A DNA stretch of 64,000 nt from positions 95,372,862-95,436,861 of the forward strand of contig NC_065535.1 in the NCBI RefSeq assembly GCF_932294415.1. The letters are read 5' to 3'. A program made the translations under genes and the position numbers. This document shows, piece by piece, positions 32,257-45,345 of this stretch. This DNA is from Quercus robur. Its lineage: Eukaryota > Streptophyta > Magnoliopsida > Fagales > Fagaceae. The notes under the pieces were generated by a model. It searched no databases. It was not told where the DNA came from and was given only the letters and a program-made list of their open reading frames with translations. The stretch's first letter is position 1. Every line of letters starts with the position of its first letter.

Positions 32257-35200
32257 TTAGTTCACCCTCTTTGTAGCAAAATGTTTCTGGGGCAGTGCTC
32301 TCCAACCAATATCCCGCCTGTAGAATCCTCCCGGCCAATTAATTTCCTCAACAGCTTGGTAAGCTCGTTCCCGTGCTTCTTCAAGATCTGTTCCCTTGGC
32401 AGTAACCCCAAGAACGCGTCCTCCCGTGGCAATGATATTGCCATCTGAGTCTTGGGCAGTTCCAGCGTGAAATATCTGAACACATGGAGCAACATGCTCC
32501 GCTTCCTCAAGACTTCGAATCACAGATCCTTTCTCATAGGCCCCAGGATAACCCTTACTTGCCATTACCACTACCATGGCTGAACCTGGGGACCAGTTCA
32601 GGGATACCCCACTCAGCTCTCCTCTACAAGCTGCAAGCAAAACTTGTGCCAGATCAGACTCCAGCCGAACCATCAAGACCTGTTCATCATTAAGGGCAAA
32701 CAAGGCCAAAAGAATCCAGTTCAATATGTCACCAACAACATAAATTTTTTTTTGACAACTAAGAGGGTTACTGGGAAGTGCCAAAAAGGTGTCATGAACA
32801 ATGTCATTGACACATTGTAATGTCTTAAGTTGATAACATATTGTTATAGTCACAGCAAAAACATGGATCTCTAAAGCAGACCCATTCAAAAAGTTTTGAG
32901 TATGCAATTGAACCCATGTGTTTGTAGAGTACGTACACAATATAACTTATATCATGTTGGCACTTTACTAATTAGAGAAAAGGCAAACCAGAATTTGGCA
33001 TTAAAAAAGAAGATTAACTAAGTGATCTGCCTTTAACTTATATTATTCTTTTCTTACCTATCTCACTACCTCAGCCATAATATTCACATGCTACATGGTA
33101 CAATTTTTACACTAGCCTAATACTTGGGCAATATATCAACTTATCCACCATCTACTTTTAAAAACCAACTTAAAGAAAGTTCATTGTGAAAGAATTGCAG
33201 ATTAATATAAGCAAAGAAAAGCAAAATTTAATGACTTCCCAAACAGTAACAGCACCATAGCTAACTGAACTAAGTCAGCCATACGGGATTGAATTTTGAA
33301 GTCAAAATAATTTATGAAGATACCACATTCAAAGCCTGACCACAATTTGCATCTTGCTATCATGCTTCAAAGCCAGCAGGGTCCACAATATCCAATTATA
33401 TATTGGACCATAGAATAAATATCAATTTAGTGTCTGTTAACTGACCTGGCATTCTGGATCTCCAAAGCGCACATTGTACTCAATCAGCTTTGGTAAGCCA
33501 GACTTCTTCTCAATCATAAGCCCAGCATACAAAACCCCAACAAACTTACACCCTTCTGCAGCCATTCCATTTACCGTAGGAAGAATTATAGATTTCATGA
33601 CCAATGCCTGAAGTTCTTTTGTTAAGATAGGTGCTGGAGAATATGCCCCCATCCCACCAGTATTGGGCCCTGTATCTCCATCTCCAACTCGTTTATGGTC
33701 CTGAGCAGACTCTAGAGGTATGGCATTCTCTCCATCCACCAGGGCAAAAAAAGATGCTTCTTCTCCTTCTAGATATTCTTCAACAATAACACGGCAACCT
33801 GCAGAACCAAAATCACCCTTCACAAGCATTGAGTCAACAGCTTCACATGCTTCCTCCACATTCATAGCAACAACAACTCCTTTTCCAGCTGCCAATCCAT
33901 CCGCTTTGATAACAATTGGTGCTCCTTGCTCTTGAATGTATTGCTTTGCAGCAGATGGATCTGTAAATGTTTTATACTGCACAATTGAATAATAAATTCT
34001 TAAGGTAATTTTGTGGGAAAATGGTGACACAATAATGCGAAAGCAAAGAAATTCCAGACTTGAAATTTGTTAAAATATAAAAGGATAGTAAATATAACAG
34101 TTAAAAGAAAGGAAAGAAATGCCCATTAGAAAAATAAGACTAAAAATATGGATAGCAATAGGGAAAACTGGGATCAAGCTCACTTTTACCGTCCAATAGA
34201 GAAGAAACTACACAAATACACGCATGTATCTAAAAAGAAATAGCATACCAATGTGCCACTATAAGGAACTTTAGAAAATGAAAGCTAATAATTAGTACTA
34301 AGGTTCCAAAAAATATTTAACACAATGAGATGAATGGAGATTGCTCTTCTCTTGGTTTGATGGATTAAAGAAAGGAGGATAAACCTTAGCAGTAGGAATT
34401 CCATATTTGTCACACAAATTCTTCATGAAGTTTTTGGAACCTTCCAAAGCAGCAGCCTCTGCTGAAGGGCCAAAAGTTGGAATTCCAAACTTAACCAGAT
34501 CATTTGCAAGGCCTGAAACAAGAGGAGCCTCTGGTCCCACAACAACCAGCCCCACACCCCATTTGTGGCAGAAGGATATTACAGCCGAGCTGTCAAAGAT
34601 GTCAAGGTCTGAAATACAAGTGGCATTCCCTGAGTTGGAAATCCCAACATTACCAGGTGCGCAGAAGACAGCATCACAGGAGGGAGATCGCTGCAAAGCA
34701 TAACAAAGTGCATGTTCCCTTCCCCCTCCACCAATGACCAAAACTACCACCCTCTCTTCTGCAACATTAGTAAATAAAGAGGACCAGTTAATTACTATGC
34801 AAAGTAGATTAAACCAATACCTCATAGGCTCATATCTTTGCATGAATCAACAGTTATTTTCAAAAAAGAATAACTCCTTAAATTTGACTAGTGTTAATGA
34901 TGGTGACAACACCACTGATTCCCCAAACCTCCTTGCAAAGGGTTAGAGAATTTTTAAAAAAAACAAATAAATAAGCTTTCAGACAATTGTTAACTTATCA
35001 GTCACTAAAGTGATGCAGAGCTAATAATTTATTTTCTCCCCTAACATGAATAAGAACAACCATATTTGAACAACACCAGAACAAATCCTCAGCCTCTCAA
35101 GTCTCACCACCATAGGTCCATAGCCAAGGTCAAGAAACCCTCAATGCTAAATTCAGACAGAGAATCAATGTGTATGCGCAAGCATACACACGATACATCT

Positions 35201-36208
35201 GGCTTCAACAGGGAACCTCAAATCAACACTTACTAAAGAAATGGACTAATATGTGAATAAAACTCCTGCAATATCAGGTACGGATTCACTACTACTATCA
35301 ATGTGGCCAAGCACATTGCTAATTATTACAGTTGGGCTATTTACATGGAAAGGACCATTTTAAACTAGTGACTAAAAAGCTAGTTAAAGAAAACTAACTA
35401 TATATGTGCTTCTTCAACAGGATTACTCCAAGTAAAGCTTAACATATAATAGCTCATGCATTTAAAACCACTTCAAAGCCTAAAAATTATTTATCAAGCC
35501 AACCACAAGAACAGATTTTGACTTTATTCAAAGAAAGCCCATTTCCCAATTTTTTCGTATAATTGTAATTTTCTCTAAAAATATACAAAATATTTGAGAA
35601 ATAGCTAGAAATTAAAAAGAGAAATATATAAGCTTTTTTTGCACCGATAAATTTAAGGAATAACAGGAGAGTTCACTGAATTTTAGCAGAATCATTCAAC
35701 ATAATACAGTAAAACTACCCAACAATAACAACAACAACAACAACACTGATCACAATAATAATTCGCAATATTTTTTTTTTCAAATACTGTAACTTTCCCT
35801 TAAATTTATCAAATTATTTGTGAAATTAGAACACATAAATTAATATAAAAAAAATTATTAAAAAAAAAAGAAGAAGATATACTTACGAGAAGCAGAGTTG
35901 TTGGTTTGATCAAGAGAGACGGACGGCTGAGATTTGAGAGAAGAGCAGATGAAGAAGGGCGAGGAAGACGATCGTGAGCCGTTGAATGAGGTAGAGCGAT
36001 GATTGGTTGAAATGGAAAAGAGGGTACCCACAGAGTACGAGGAAGTGTTGTCGCTGTAGTTGTTGTTGTTAGAGACAGCGAAGTAGTGAGCAAAGGGCTT
36101 CGGAAATCGCAGGTTGTTGTTGTTGTTGTTGTAGTTGTAGTTGTTGTAGCTGTAGTTGTGTAGTCTCAGTGAAGGTCCAAGGTTGAAGGTGGTAGTGGCG
36201 CAAGACAT
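32257..36208 (-). CDS. PUR2: phosphoribosylamine-glycine ligase (GARS, PurD-type), plastid (549 aa, four exons)
   Basis: Joins glycine to 5-phosphoribosylamine with ATP, the second step of purine synthesis, which in plants takes place in plastids. Exons on the minus strand: 36208-35887, 34758-34385, 33976-33446, 32679-32257; the first joins within a codon and the others fall between codons. Residues 1 to about 107 are a Ser/Asn-rich transit peptide (with [12 protein letters not shown]). Then come the N-terminal domain ([28 protein letters not shown]), the ATP-grasp domain ([40 protein letters not shown]) and the C-terminal domain ([37 protein letters not shown]). The length fits plant GARS (about 530). 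All key blocks look intact. Several in-frame ATGs lie just upstream, but MSCATT begins the transit peptide best. Confidence 0.95.
36108..36155 (-). repeat. Asn-codon microsatellite in the GARS transit peptide
   Basis: GTTGTT/GTAGTT triplets on the + strand encode alternating Asn and Tyr on the minus strand, including a run of six Asn. Triplet slippage here would change the transit peptide length in steps of one residue. Confidence 0.85.
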
Positions 36209-38208
36209 GCTTTTTTTTTTTTTTTTTTGTCTGTTGCTGTTGGGGAATTGGAGGAATGACACTCACCGTCGCTGTCGCCGCCGCCTAGGAACTTATCTGG
36301 TCGGGCTGATGGTTTCACGATGACCTGCTCTGCGATTCTGGGAGTGTGACGCTTCGTCGGGTTTTGGCTTTTTGATTTTATAACTTGGCCGAACGGTGTC
36401 GTATTGGAGCTTGAAGTTTTGTGTTTTTTAAACCTTGGTATTCTCTCCTTCGTAAAAACGGTGCGGTTTGGGCGGATTTGACAAAAACAAAATTCTTTCG
36501 GTGTAAAAACTAAACTTCAGATATAAAATCAAATTTTAAAAATTTTGGGAGCGTAAAATTCAAATAACTCCAAAATTTAAAAAGTGTATGCAATTTACTC
36601 TTTTAAAAAAATAAAACTTAACATACTATTAGTTTTATAGTTTTTTTTTTTTTTATTCTATAGATTTTTAGATAAAGATTCTTTCATGCTAATATATATA
36701 GATTCTCTTGAGTTTCTTTTAAACGCCTTAGTTCTAATACTTTAGAGGATTGGTGATTGACCTTCAATTGTCTTGTTAGAGTCTATTACATGCATTCTTC
36801 TCCATTATTCAACTTTTTATAATAAAGCTTATGGTTTTTATTTATGAAAGGGGGTCTTTATAGTTTATGAATTATAAATGTCATTTATGTTTCCAATGAT
36901 GAAAACAGTTTATGAATAAAAGTGAAGTTATACTACTAATCCCAAAGAAAATGGCGAAAAAGAAAAAAGAAATTGAGTTTTATTCTTTCTACTTAATGGT
37001 AAAAAATATTTTACCTAATTAGACGAAAGAATATTAATAGATAAATTTTCTAGATAAAGGGAATAAATATCTCAATCAAAGGATGATAGAGATGGAAAAG
37101 AGAGGGTGAGTGTTTCTTGGCTCAAAACTAAAAATTCTTTCTTTTCTTATAAGGTGTCTTGATAGATGATAAGCATAATGCGTAAATATTAGGTTATACT
37201 TAGATCATTCTTTCTTGCCATGCTCAACACTCGAAGAATATGTGTGTTGGCACAATCACATCCGAAAAATATCAGAAAACAAAGCAGTCTGATAGTGCAA
37301 TTCGCAACTTGTAATTAAGGTACATGGATCCATCACTTTTCGTAGACTATTTATAATCATACAAGTTAACAAGTTGAGAAATTTGGTATGAGACTAATTA
37401 GTATTTTTAATTGTTTGAAGGATGAATCGGGTCCAACCTGTTTGATCCACAAATACCCAACCAGTCCTGACCCTTCAACCCAGTTTGTCACAAACAAATT
37501 GGGTTAAGCACCGTAATGAAACATTGAAACCCAGCACAATGCACTTGAACCATCCACATTAAATAACATAATTCACTAACTAATCCTAACATCTTTTTTC
37601 CTTGAAAGTCCAATCCAAATCCAAATTAAACTAAGCCCAAAATTCATTTCTTTTAATCAAGCCCATCAGTTTTCTTTAAAAGGCCCAATAGCCCATCAAA
37701 TGCAACTCTTGTATAAAAATAATAATAATAATAAATAAATAAATAAACTCAAAAGGTTGAGCTGAACTGAGCAAAACCTTTATTTATTTTGGTAGTGGAT
37801 TTCTTTAGGCTTTAACAATTATGCATAAAATTGCATTGTTAGGGACAAATTTTTTTACAATTGTGAAGGTGATGAATGGCTATCACATGTGACTTTTATT
37901 ATACATCAATTACAACATCTTAGGTTGATTGTTGTAAAAAAAAAATTTTCCTTAAAAAATTGTCACTCATCTCGTTGTGCATCACAAATCCCTTGATAAT
38001 TTGGAAATTGTGGGGCCTTAGCCAATAAGGAAGTGGTGGGGAAGAAAATTGGCACATTGGCATAATGGCCGGAGTGAAAAAGTATCATCCCCAACCAAGT
38101 CAACCATAGGATACATGTTTCTTAATTTCACTTAAATCACTCTTTGCATAATCAACAACTAAGAACATGTTTTGTTTTATTTTATTTTAATATCCACTTA
38201 TTTGCTAG
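36209..38208. other. upstream region of GARS and intergenic DNA
   Basis: The GARS 5' leader begins with a poly-A tract on the minus strand just before the ATG. The GC-richer part up to about 36480 is the likely promoter and leader. Beyond it is AT-rich DNA with an (AAT)n/(AAAT)n microsatellite at 37716-37747. No gene is recognised. Confidence 0.55.
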
Positions 38209-38328
38209 GAGCTTTGTGGCTTAATTAGCATCTCTAAGTGTTTCCAGTAGAAATGTTCACGGTTCAAATCCTCTATTTTTCCAATTAATCTCAATAATTT
38301 TAGTTATAATAATTCTTTTTATACCATT
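38209..38328 (+). mobile_element. tRNA-derived SINE interrupted by a solo LTR
   Basis: GAGCTTTGTGGCTTAATTAGCA contains an A-box-like element, and GGTTCAAATCC at about 38264-38274 is a good B box. The 3' part (CTATTTTTCCAATTAATCTC) leads into a T/A-rich tail, where the solo LTR at 38329 inserted; the tail seems to continue at 39115. Confidence 0.55.
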
Positions 38329-39114
38329 TGTAGGGGTAAAATTCCCAAATCAAACAATGGGCCTTGGGCCCCATACAGAGTCCAGCCACGATCGAGGAGA
38401 AAATGGAGCGCCAAAAGGACTTCCAGCCCAACTCTGATGAGTTCAAGCTTATTTTAAAAGAGGTCCGAGGAGGAATGTCTCCTCGGACGTGCCAAATATG
38501 AACCAAACGTGCACCCTATCCATAATAAGGAATTACTCCAACGAATATTGGTAGTAAGGACGAGCCTCACAAAGTCGGGAGAAGGAAGAGAGTACAGGAT
38601 GTCCAGGGGGAGACCACAACTGCCGCATTAAATGTAAGGAAGCTACTTTTCTAACCGCATTAATGTGGAGAGGACAGGCGAACAATGTTACCTTGGCCAC
38701 TACAACTCACAGAAAGGTAGGGTAGATGTCCGATGGGACGGGCACTCAAGTGAAGGTCCAGCTGATCAACAAGTGTAAGGATCTGATTACTTTAAGGAGG
38801 CTATATAAGAGAAGGGCATCCCATGAAAGGGGGATGGAAATAAAAAGGAGAAAGAAAGAAGGAGAGATTGAGAAAGAAAGACTATAGCCTTTAATCAGGA
38901 ACAGAAGTGCACCCACATGTTTCCTCGGACCGAACATCCAGTGGACATAAAGGAGGTATTCTTACGTTCAAATCGCTGCATGGCCCTAAATTAACTAACA
39001 CTCACTTCATTAAGGCCTAGTTCTGTAACCCGCTTTCTACAAATTCATTGTCTAGGACTCTTTGGGCCAGAATCACCTACCTGCTGGACCTGGGTCCCAA
39101 AAATTGATCCTACA
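38329..39114 (+). mobile_element. solo LTR, LTR-retrotransposon fossil
   Basis: A 786-bp segment with inverted ends TGTAGG...CCTACA and the 5-bp target duplication CCATT on both sides (38324-38328, 39115-39119). A TATATAAG at about 38804-38811 fits an LTR promoter in + orientation. No internal region or second LTR is present, so this is a solo LTR left by recombination. Gypsy-type is my guess from the sequence style (CCTCGGAC motifs); the family is not proven. Confidence 0.88.
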
Positions 39115-39213
39115 CCATTTATTTTTAAACAAAATAAACCAATTAAAAATTAAGCTCATCTAGACATAGCAAAATCAAAATTGAACTATGTTGGACAGTT
39201 GGAGTGTAGGACA

Positions 39214-39217
<4 letters not shown>

Positions 39218-39279
<62 letters not shown>
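39218..39279. repeat. (TA)n microsatellite, about 31 units
   Basis: An uninterrupted TA run of about 62 bases, the longest dinucleotide tract in the window. Confidence 0.95.
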
Positions 39280-39283
<4 letters not shown>

Positions 39284-39570
39284 GATGAATCAGCCACCTT
39301 TGTATAAATCCTTAGCTAATTATGAATGCAAAAATGAGGGTTCAAAAAGAGTATGGCCCCAAAAATTACCAAACACATTTATCAGTCTTGGGCTAGACTG
39401 AAGTCCAAAGGCCCAAAAAACCTACACCAGCCTATAGAGAGAAAGGAAAAAGGAAAATGCTGCACAGGTACAAGCACATCTCTGATCATGCCGTAAATTG
39501 AACACTTTCAACAGCATAGACAAAGGTATCGCTACACATGCATCACAATTCACATGCACATCCCTGCCAT

Positions 39571-39978
39571 CTAGGAACCTGTTTCAGCTAATGAAATTGA
39601 ATTATAGTCTGACTTGGATATAAGACAAGACAGACATGCAACCTTTGAGTTTAGCAGATTTAAGATTTAAAGCAAGGTACAAGTTATGATTATTATGATT
39701 AGTAGAAGAACCAAATAGGTGCCATTTTAAAAAGAATCAAGATGTACCTCACAAGGTGGCAACCACATGCAATCTAAGAACCGGTTTCAGTTCATGAGAT
39801 TGAATTATAGTCTGACTTTGATATAAGACATGAGAGACTTGCAACTTTTGACTTTAGCAGATTTCAAATCAACGCAAGGTACAAGTTACTTATGATAATT
39901 ATGCAAGAGCACAATAACCAAACGAGTTCCATTTCAAAAAGATACAAGATGTACCTCACAAGGTGGCAACCACATCCA
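39571..39978. repeat. two-unit tandem duplication, about 204 bp per unit
   Basis: Unit 1 at 39571-39773 and unit 2 at 39774-39978 both begin with CTA(G/A)GAACC and contain AATTATAGTCTGACTT, TTTAGCAGATTT, AAGGTACAAGTTA and GATGTACCTCACAAGGTGGC. They are about 85-90 percent identical by eye. It is non-coding and lies downstream of the L21 gene. Confidence 0.85.
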
Positions 39979-40326
39979 CAATGTCAATATATGTTTTAGA
40001 ATCCAAGAGTTTGGCAAAAATCTAGGAGCAAAGATACGATTCTTTAAGACCACGGTAACATCTCTGTTTGGGAACAGAAGTAGGTGATTCTACAGTAGGT
40101 TTTATGAATCAAATTACTATTAAAAAAAAAAATTATGCAACCAGTCCTACAAGTCGTGCTCAATTTGGTGGTATGATTATCTGCATGACAAGACATCCAA
40201 GATGTGTACATGGAGAAAATTAGGAATGGAATCATGCTCATCCTATAAGATTAACAAGTCAAAACTCAGGAGTTATAAGCATGGACGGCCATTATTGTTG
40301 ATGTATAGCCATGGAAAAAATCCCCC

Positions 40327-43300
40327 TTAAGCAGCAACTGCAACCTTTTCTGGCTTCTTCCCAGTTACCTTTTCTGGCTTCTTCCCAGCAGCCTTTGAAG
40401 GCTTCCCAGTGTAGGGTTTTTCAGGTTTCTCAATTCCTTGAATATCAGTAATCCTTAATTTAGTCAGTTCCTGAAAAGGAGAAGCATGGGTCAAGAAAAA
40501 TGATCACTGTGAGGTAGCGGAAAAAAATTGTTTAGACCATAGATTTATGAAATACCTGACGATGTCCTTTGGTACGGCGATAATTCTTCCTTCTCTTTTT
40601 CTTGAATATAATTACCTTTGCATCTAATGCCTGAGAGAGAGCAACATGAGAAAAATATAAATTGCCTTACAAAAAAGAGAAGCTGTAACCTTTTTGGTAA
40701 TTCACAAAAGCCATATAAGTTTGGTCCCAGACAATACAAAAGGAGAAAGTGAAAAGATAACTATAATGTCTATAAACATGGTGATCACAGGAGTAATTTG
40801 CTTCATAGGCAAATTAATTAATATCATTGTGATCTATCTTAAACTTTACTAGCACAATGATATAACATGGGGTTATATTAGGAGATCTGCATACATTTTC
40901 TCCCTGCCTTGCATTTTAGAAATTTTCAACTTGCACCAACACCTTTAGGTAGTAGTTTAGGAGGTTTCTTGGGCCTTCAAAACCAGCACCCCTCCGTCCA
41001 TCACTAGTTTGGGGCATATGCCCTGCTTGTATTTGTTCATTTGGCTTATCATTTTTTTAGAACTTTCAAGTAGTCCACCTAGCAATTTCAAATCAAGGTT
41101 AAAATTATGCAAAAGCACTTTATTGGCAAACATAGAAGCCAACCCCAAGCATTATGGCATGGATTACAGAATAGCAATTTCAAGATAACCAGTACTTTCT
41201 TGATAATAAAAAAAAAAATAATCCCATTTTTATTTCTTGATTTTCCCCTGTTATAGAGTTGGGATCATAATCACAACTTAGCATATAACATAGCTGTTAG
41301 TTTTCATGTAATTTATGAAGCTAGATAAACTCTAGTTACTATTTCTTTCTCTTTGTATTGCAGTCCATTTAGATAGAAAGTTCTTCCTGGAAAAGTTTGT
41401 TTTGACCTTTTTAAGAGGCTCCAAGTATCAAAATGGATATCTTTCTCTGAACTCAAATATAATGACCGCCTCTTCTGAATTAACTCTTCAAATTGGAAAT
41501 TCCAGTTATCCTAAGGAATTAATTTTGCAAGAAATGTATCCCATGAAACAAACATGATTGCAAAAATTATATGCAAATGAGAACACAATGAGAGAGAGAT
41601 GGAGAGAGAGCGAAGATTAGTATCACACTCACATGCTCTTCAACAACTGCATGAACAGCTGCATCTGGTAATATGGGCCTACCAATAATGGTCTGACTAC
41701 TAGAGCCAAGCAAAAGAACCTTGTTCAAAATTAACTGCAACGGAAAGAGATGGAAGCATTAATAAAGTAATCACTTTTTTGAGAGAAAAAGACAGGTTAT
41801 TGAATTTTTGTTGGGAAAGTAAAACTTCATATAACTTCCCAGAAAACTATAGAAGACTACACAATTGAAATCAAGGCAATCTCAAATCAATCCTAATACC
41901 ATCTTGGATAAAAATGCCTTCAATTGCATCTCCTTTGTTAAGGTAGGGAAAGCATGGATCATAAAGATATTACATGGCAAATCAGCCCAAGCAGAAATGA
42001 ACAAGGAGAATATATATAAGTTTCTATAAGCTGAATTGCTATGTCTTTGTTTTTATGTTTTTTGATAAGTAATTTGCTGTGTCTATTTTGGCTTGCTCCA
42101 TCAGGTGAATGAGCCAATGAAGTGGTTCATGGAATTGATATATACCCAATTTGGCACCACTTAACAAAAAATTTAATTTATTGACTTGGAAGGTCCAAAG
42201 ACAATGTAAAATGCCAATTGTCTCATTCGAGAGGCTTCCAAATTTATCTACCAGGGCCTTTTATTTAAAAAAATGTGAGCATGAAGGGAAAGAAGATTAA
42301 ATATAAATCCTGTTTCGTTTCATTGGATATCATTTTTGTTTTGAAATTCCTTCTTCATTATGATAAAATAAAAGACAGAGAAACCTGTAAGGCATGAAGT
42401 TCAGACCAAAGATCTCCTTTATTAGCAAAAAGATCTGCTTTTTGAGTCAACTGATAAAAAAAAACCAATAACAAGAATCTCATTATTGAGAAGCGATTAA
42501 CAATCTATCTTAACATATTGAAATACTCGATGGCCAAGAACCAAAATGATTCCAACCTCTCCCCCCTATTTTTGAACAAAAGCAAGACTAAATTCCCATC
42601 CGTACTTCTTTTGATCCCACCAAGAGCACATTTCAGAACTGTTCATGCAAGTCTATCACACAGCAAGTACACCATGCCATATGACATCCTATATTAGCAG
42701 CAAATCTAGTTGCATGCTTGGTGATCTGTAGCAATAATGGCAAAACTTAGGTACACTTCCTGAGACATTGTAACTTAGGTACCCAATTAAATTCAACCGT
42801 GTAGCTGCAGTGACCAATAAGCACAAAAAGTAATATCTTCCCTCATGGACAATTAAATTCAACTATGTGACTCATGTTTTTGATAGGTACTGTGAACAAA
42901 ACAAAGAAAAGAAATGTACGAGCATCTGAATGCAGAAGCTGCATAGAGAAGTGAATTCACGGCAAGTGCAAGCATATCTGCTCATGTCAGTACCCAAAGT
43001 ACTAACAACGATTTTGGCAACAGAAAGGGCTGTATACGCTATTGATCTCAAGCGCATTAGTAACTAACTAATTGCCTTCTTCTACCAAAAAAAAAAAAAT
43101 ACTCATTAAATCTTATCATCATATATATCTACTAGTCTAAACCTTAGTCGCAGACAGAGAGAGAAGCATATGAATAATTCTTCGTAAAGATCTATGAATG
43201 AGCCCTGAAGGCCACTCTGGTGTAACCATGTGACTCATTGGCAATGCAGCAACATAGTTGAATTAAATTGGAGGACCTAAGGTACAGAAACTGTTTGTAA

Positions 43301-44180
43301 GTTTTGTCCAGAACTATAAAGCATGCTAAGTACATAACTTCTCCCTCAAAATAGTACTATAAGTAACCAATAACTCTGAATTTCCATCAACATGAGATAC
43401 TTGGCAAAACCCATTACTTCTTTTTTTCCCTGCATAATTTATATGATATGGAAATGATATCCTTGACTGTGACTATCAATTAACAATGCAAAGTACAAAT
43501 GAACACATAGTTTTATAAGTAATCACGCAAATTCAATAGCAACCCACCTTGTCATTCACTTCGCAGAATTTCAATCTCTCAGTGAAAATCGAATCCCCAT
43601 TGCTCACCTTGAACTGGTGCGATCCAATCTAAGCACAAAAAGATAACCAAAAAAAAAAATCTATACCTCCAAAACATCCAATCAAAAAAACGACACCAAA
43701 AGACACAAGAAGAAGAAGAAGAACCTGAACGACAGCGAAAACCGGGTCGTAGCGCTTGAAAACCCGATCGGAGGGCTCTAGTGGGCCCACCACTTTGTAA
43801 CCAATCTCCGCAGCCTCGGCCTCTTTCTCCTCCGGAGAGTACTCTCTCTTCACCAATTTCAGCTCGCCCTCCTCCTCGCTAACCCCACCCACTTCATCGT
43901 CGTCATAGTCATCGTCATCTTCGTCACCATCGTCTTCGTCATCGTCATCGTCTTCAGCTTCGTCGTCGTCTTCTCTTTTGGATGAGAAATGACGAGTGTT
44001 GGACCAGTGCTGGGTGGGTTCGGGAGTGGTGAAAATGTGGGCGGCGAGGAAGGGTTTTAGGGGCTGGGTTTTGGAGAGAGGAAGTGGGAGAGGGAGAGGG
44101 AGGGAAGGGAGAGACGGGTTTGTGGAGAACAGGGCGGAGGCGTGGCGGGTCAAAGCGTGGAGACACCGTCTGCTCGCCAT
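40327..44180 (-). CDS. NFD1: mitochondrial ribosomal protein L21 (285 aa, five exons)
   Basis: Part of the large subunit of the mitochondrial ribosome, of the bacterial L21 family; I recall the Arabidopsis gene as NFD1, needed for nuclear fusion in gametophytes. Exons on the minus strand: 44180-43725, 43628-43548, 41734-41633, 40630-40556, 40470-40327, all phase 0. The Arg/Ser-rich start (MASRRCLHALTRHASALFS) suits a mitochondrial targeting signal. A strongly acidic stretch follows at about residues 70-97, mostly Asp and Glu. The L21 domain runs through FAVVQIGSHQFKVSNGD, VLLLGSSSQTIIGRP, HAVVEEHALDAK and FKKKRRKNYRRTKGHRQ. The C-terminal tail has a short doubled Lys-rich unit (GKKPEKV twice). 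Introns are AT-rich, the second about 1.8 kb. Confidence 0.93.
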
Positions 44181-44409
44181 GGATGGCTCGTTGAGCTCAC
44201 CCTGAGTTCTGACAGAGTGGTAGTAGTAGGGTTTTAGATTGATTGTTGAGGGTTTAGGTTTTGAGATGGACTAATTCCAATTGCACGTTAAATTTCACAA
44301 CTTGCCACAATTATTTTCACTTGGATTAATCTTTTTTTTTTTTTTTTTCTCTCTACTCTTCTTGGTTTGTCACGTGGACAATTATAACAAAAAATTATAA
44401 TAGTTTTAA

Positions 44410-44580
44410 GAAATACTATGTTAACAAAATTTTCACAACATTTTCGTAACAAATCATACGTGTTGTTATTAGAGAGCAAAAATGTAATTTCAATGATAAG
44501 TTTAAATTATAACCAATAACAACTTACCATGTATAATTTGTTATGAAAATTTTATAAAAATAACATTTTTTAGTATTTTT
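44410..44580. mobile_element. MITE with about 45-bp imperfect inverted ends
   Basis: The left end (AAATACTATGTTAACAAAAT, then TTTCGTAACAAAT) and right end (ATTTGTTATGAAAATTTTAT, then ATTTTTTAGTATTT) are imperfect inverted copies. It is about 170 bp, non-coding, and lies about 230 bp upstream of the L21 start codon. Confidence 0.7.
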
Positions 44581-45098
44581 AATATGATTATAGCATCTTT
44601 ATTAGAGATGGCCAATTTTTTTTTTTTTTAATTATTCCAATATATCTAAATTAAGATGATTTGAGTGAAGCTATCCTTTTTTTTTTTTTTCCTTAATTTT
44701 TATAAAGACTAAGTTTAGATACAATTCTACTTAATAATTTTTAAAAAAATGTTTCCCTCTAAACTAATTTGAAAAGAGAAAAATTTTAAATTCTCTTTAT
44801 ATATTTTTTATTGAATATGAATTTAGAAAATCTAACGGTTGAATTGCATGTTGTTATTATATCGTCCATGCTTACGATATTATGCAAGGAGACATTGCTA
44901 TTGCGAATTCAAATTGACGGATGATATATAATTTATTTCCGGCATCATATCCATAGATAGCACATTTGTCATAATTATAAGCTCCAACACTATATTATGG
45001 TCACGATCAATATTGTCATGAGCCAGATTTAGGGTGTATGTTTTGCCCTATATAATATGGACCATGATTTCCGATAAATGAAGTTTTGCACCATAAAT

Positions 45099-45140
<42 letters not shown>

Positions 45141-45142
<2 letters not shown>

Positions 45143-45345
45143 AAGATGGAATCGGAGAGGCTGAAACATTTCTGATGTTTTTGCAGGAATTGGAATTTTC
45201 TTTCCTTTGCCTTCAAGAAGCATTCTGATGTTTTGCAAGCCACACCTTTAAACCTCTCGGCTACAGTGAATGATTCCTTAGCCTGGGCTTTTACTAATTA
45301 TGGTAATTTTTCCTCAAAGACGGCATTTGATCAAATGCTTTGAAG
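45141..45345 (+). mobile_element. small LINE-derived fragment
   Basis: From about 45267 one frame reads TVNDSLAWAFTNYGNFSSKT, resembling the stretch before the zinc-binding reverse-transcriptase domain of plant LINEs (W.....G.FS.K.A). It stops soon after. The link to the poly-A run just upstream is unclear. Confidence 0.4.

Larger units (their letters stand above)
39115..40326. other. intergenic DNA with TA microsatellite and tandem duplication
   Basis: Contains the (TA)n tract at 39218-39279 and a two-unit tandem duplication at 39571-39978. The 3' end of the L21 gene lies to the right. Nothing else is recognisable. Confidence 0.6.

Noticed and set aside
34407-34737. Plus-strand open frames over GARS exon 2
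   Set aside because: Antisense shadows of a conserved coding exon.
35809-36266. Alternative minus-strand frames over GARS exon 1
   Set aside because: Only the MSCATT frame joins in phase to the conserved GARS N-terminal domain.
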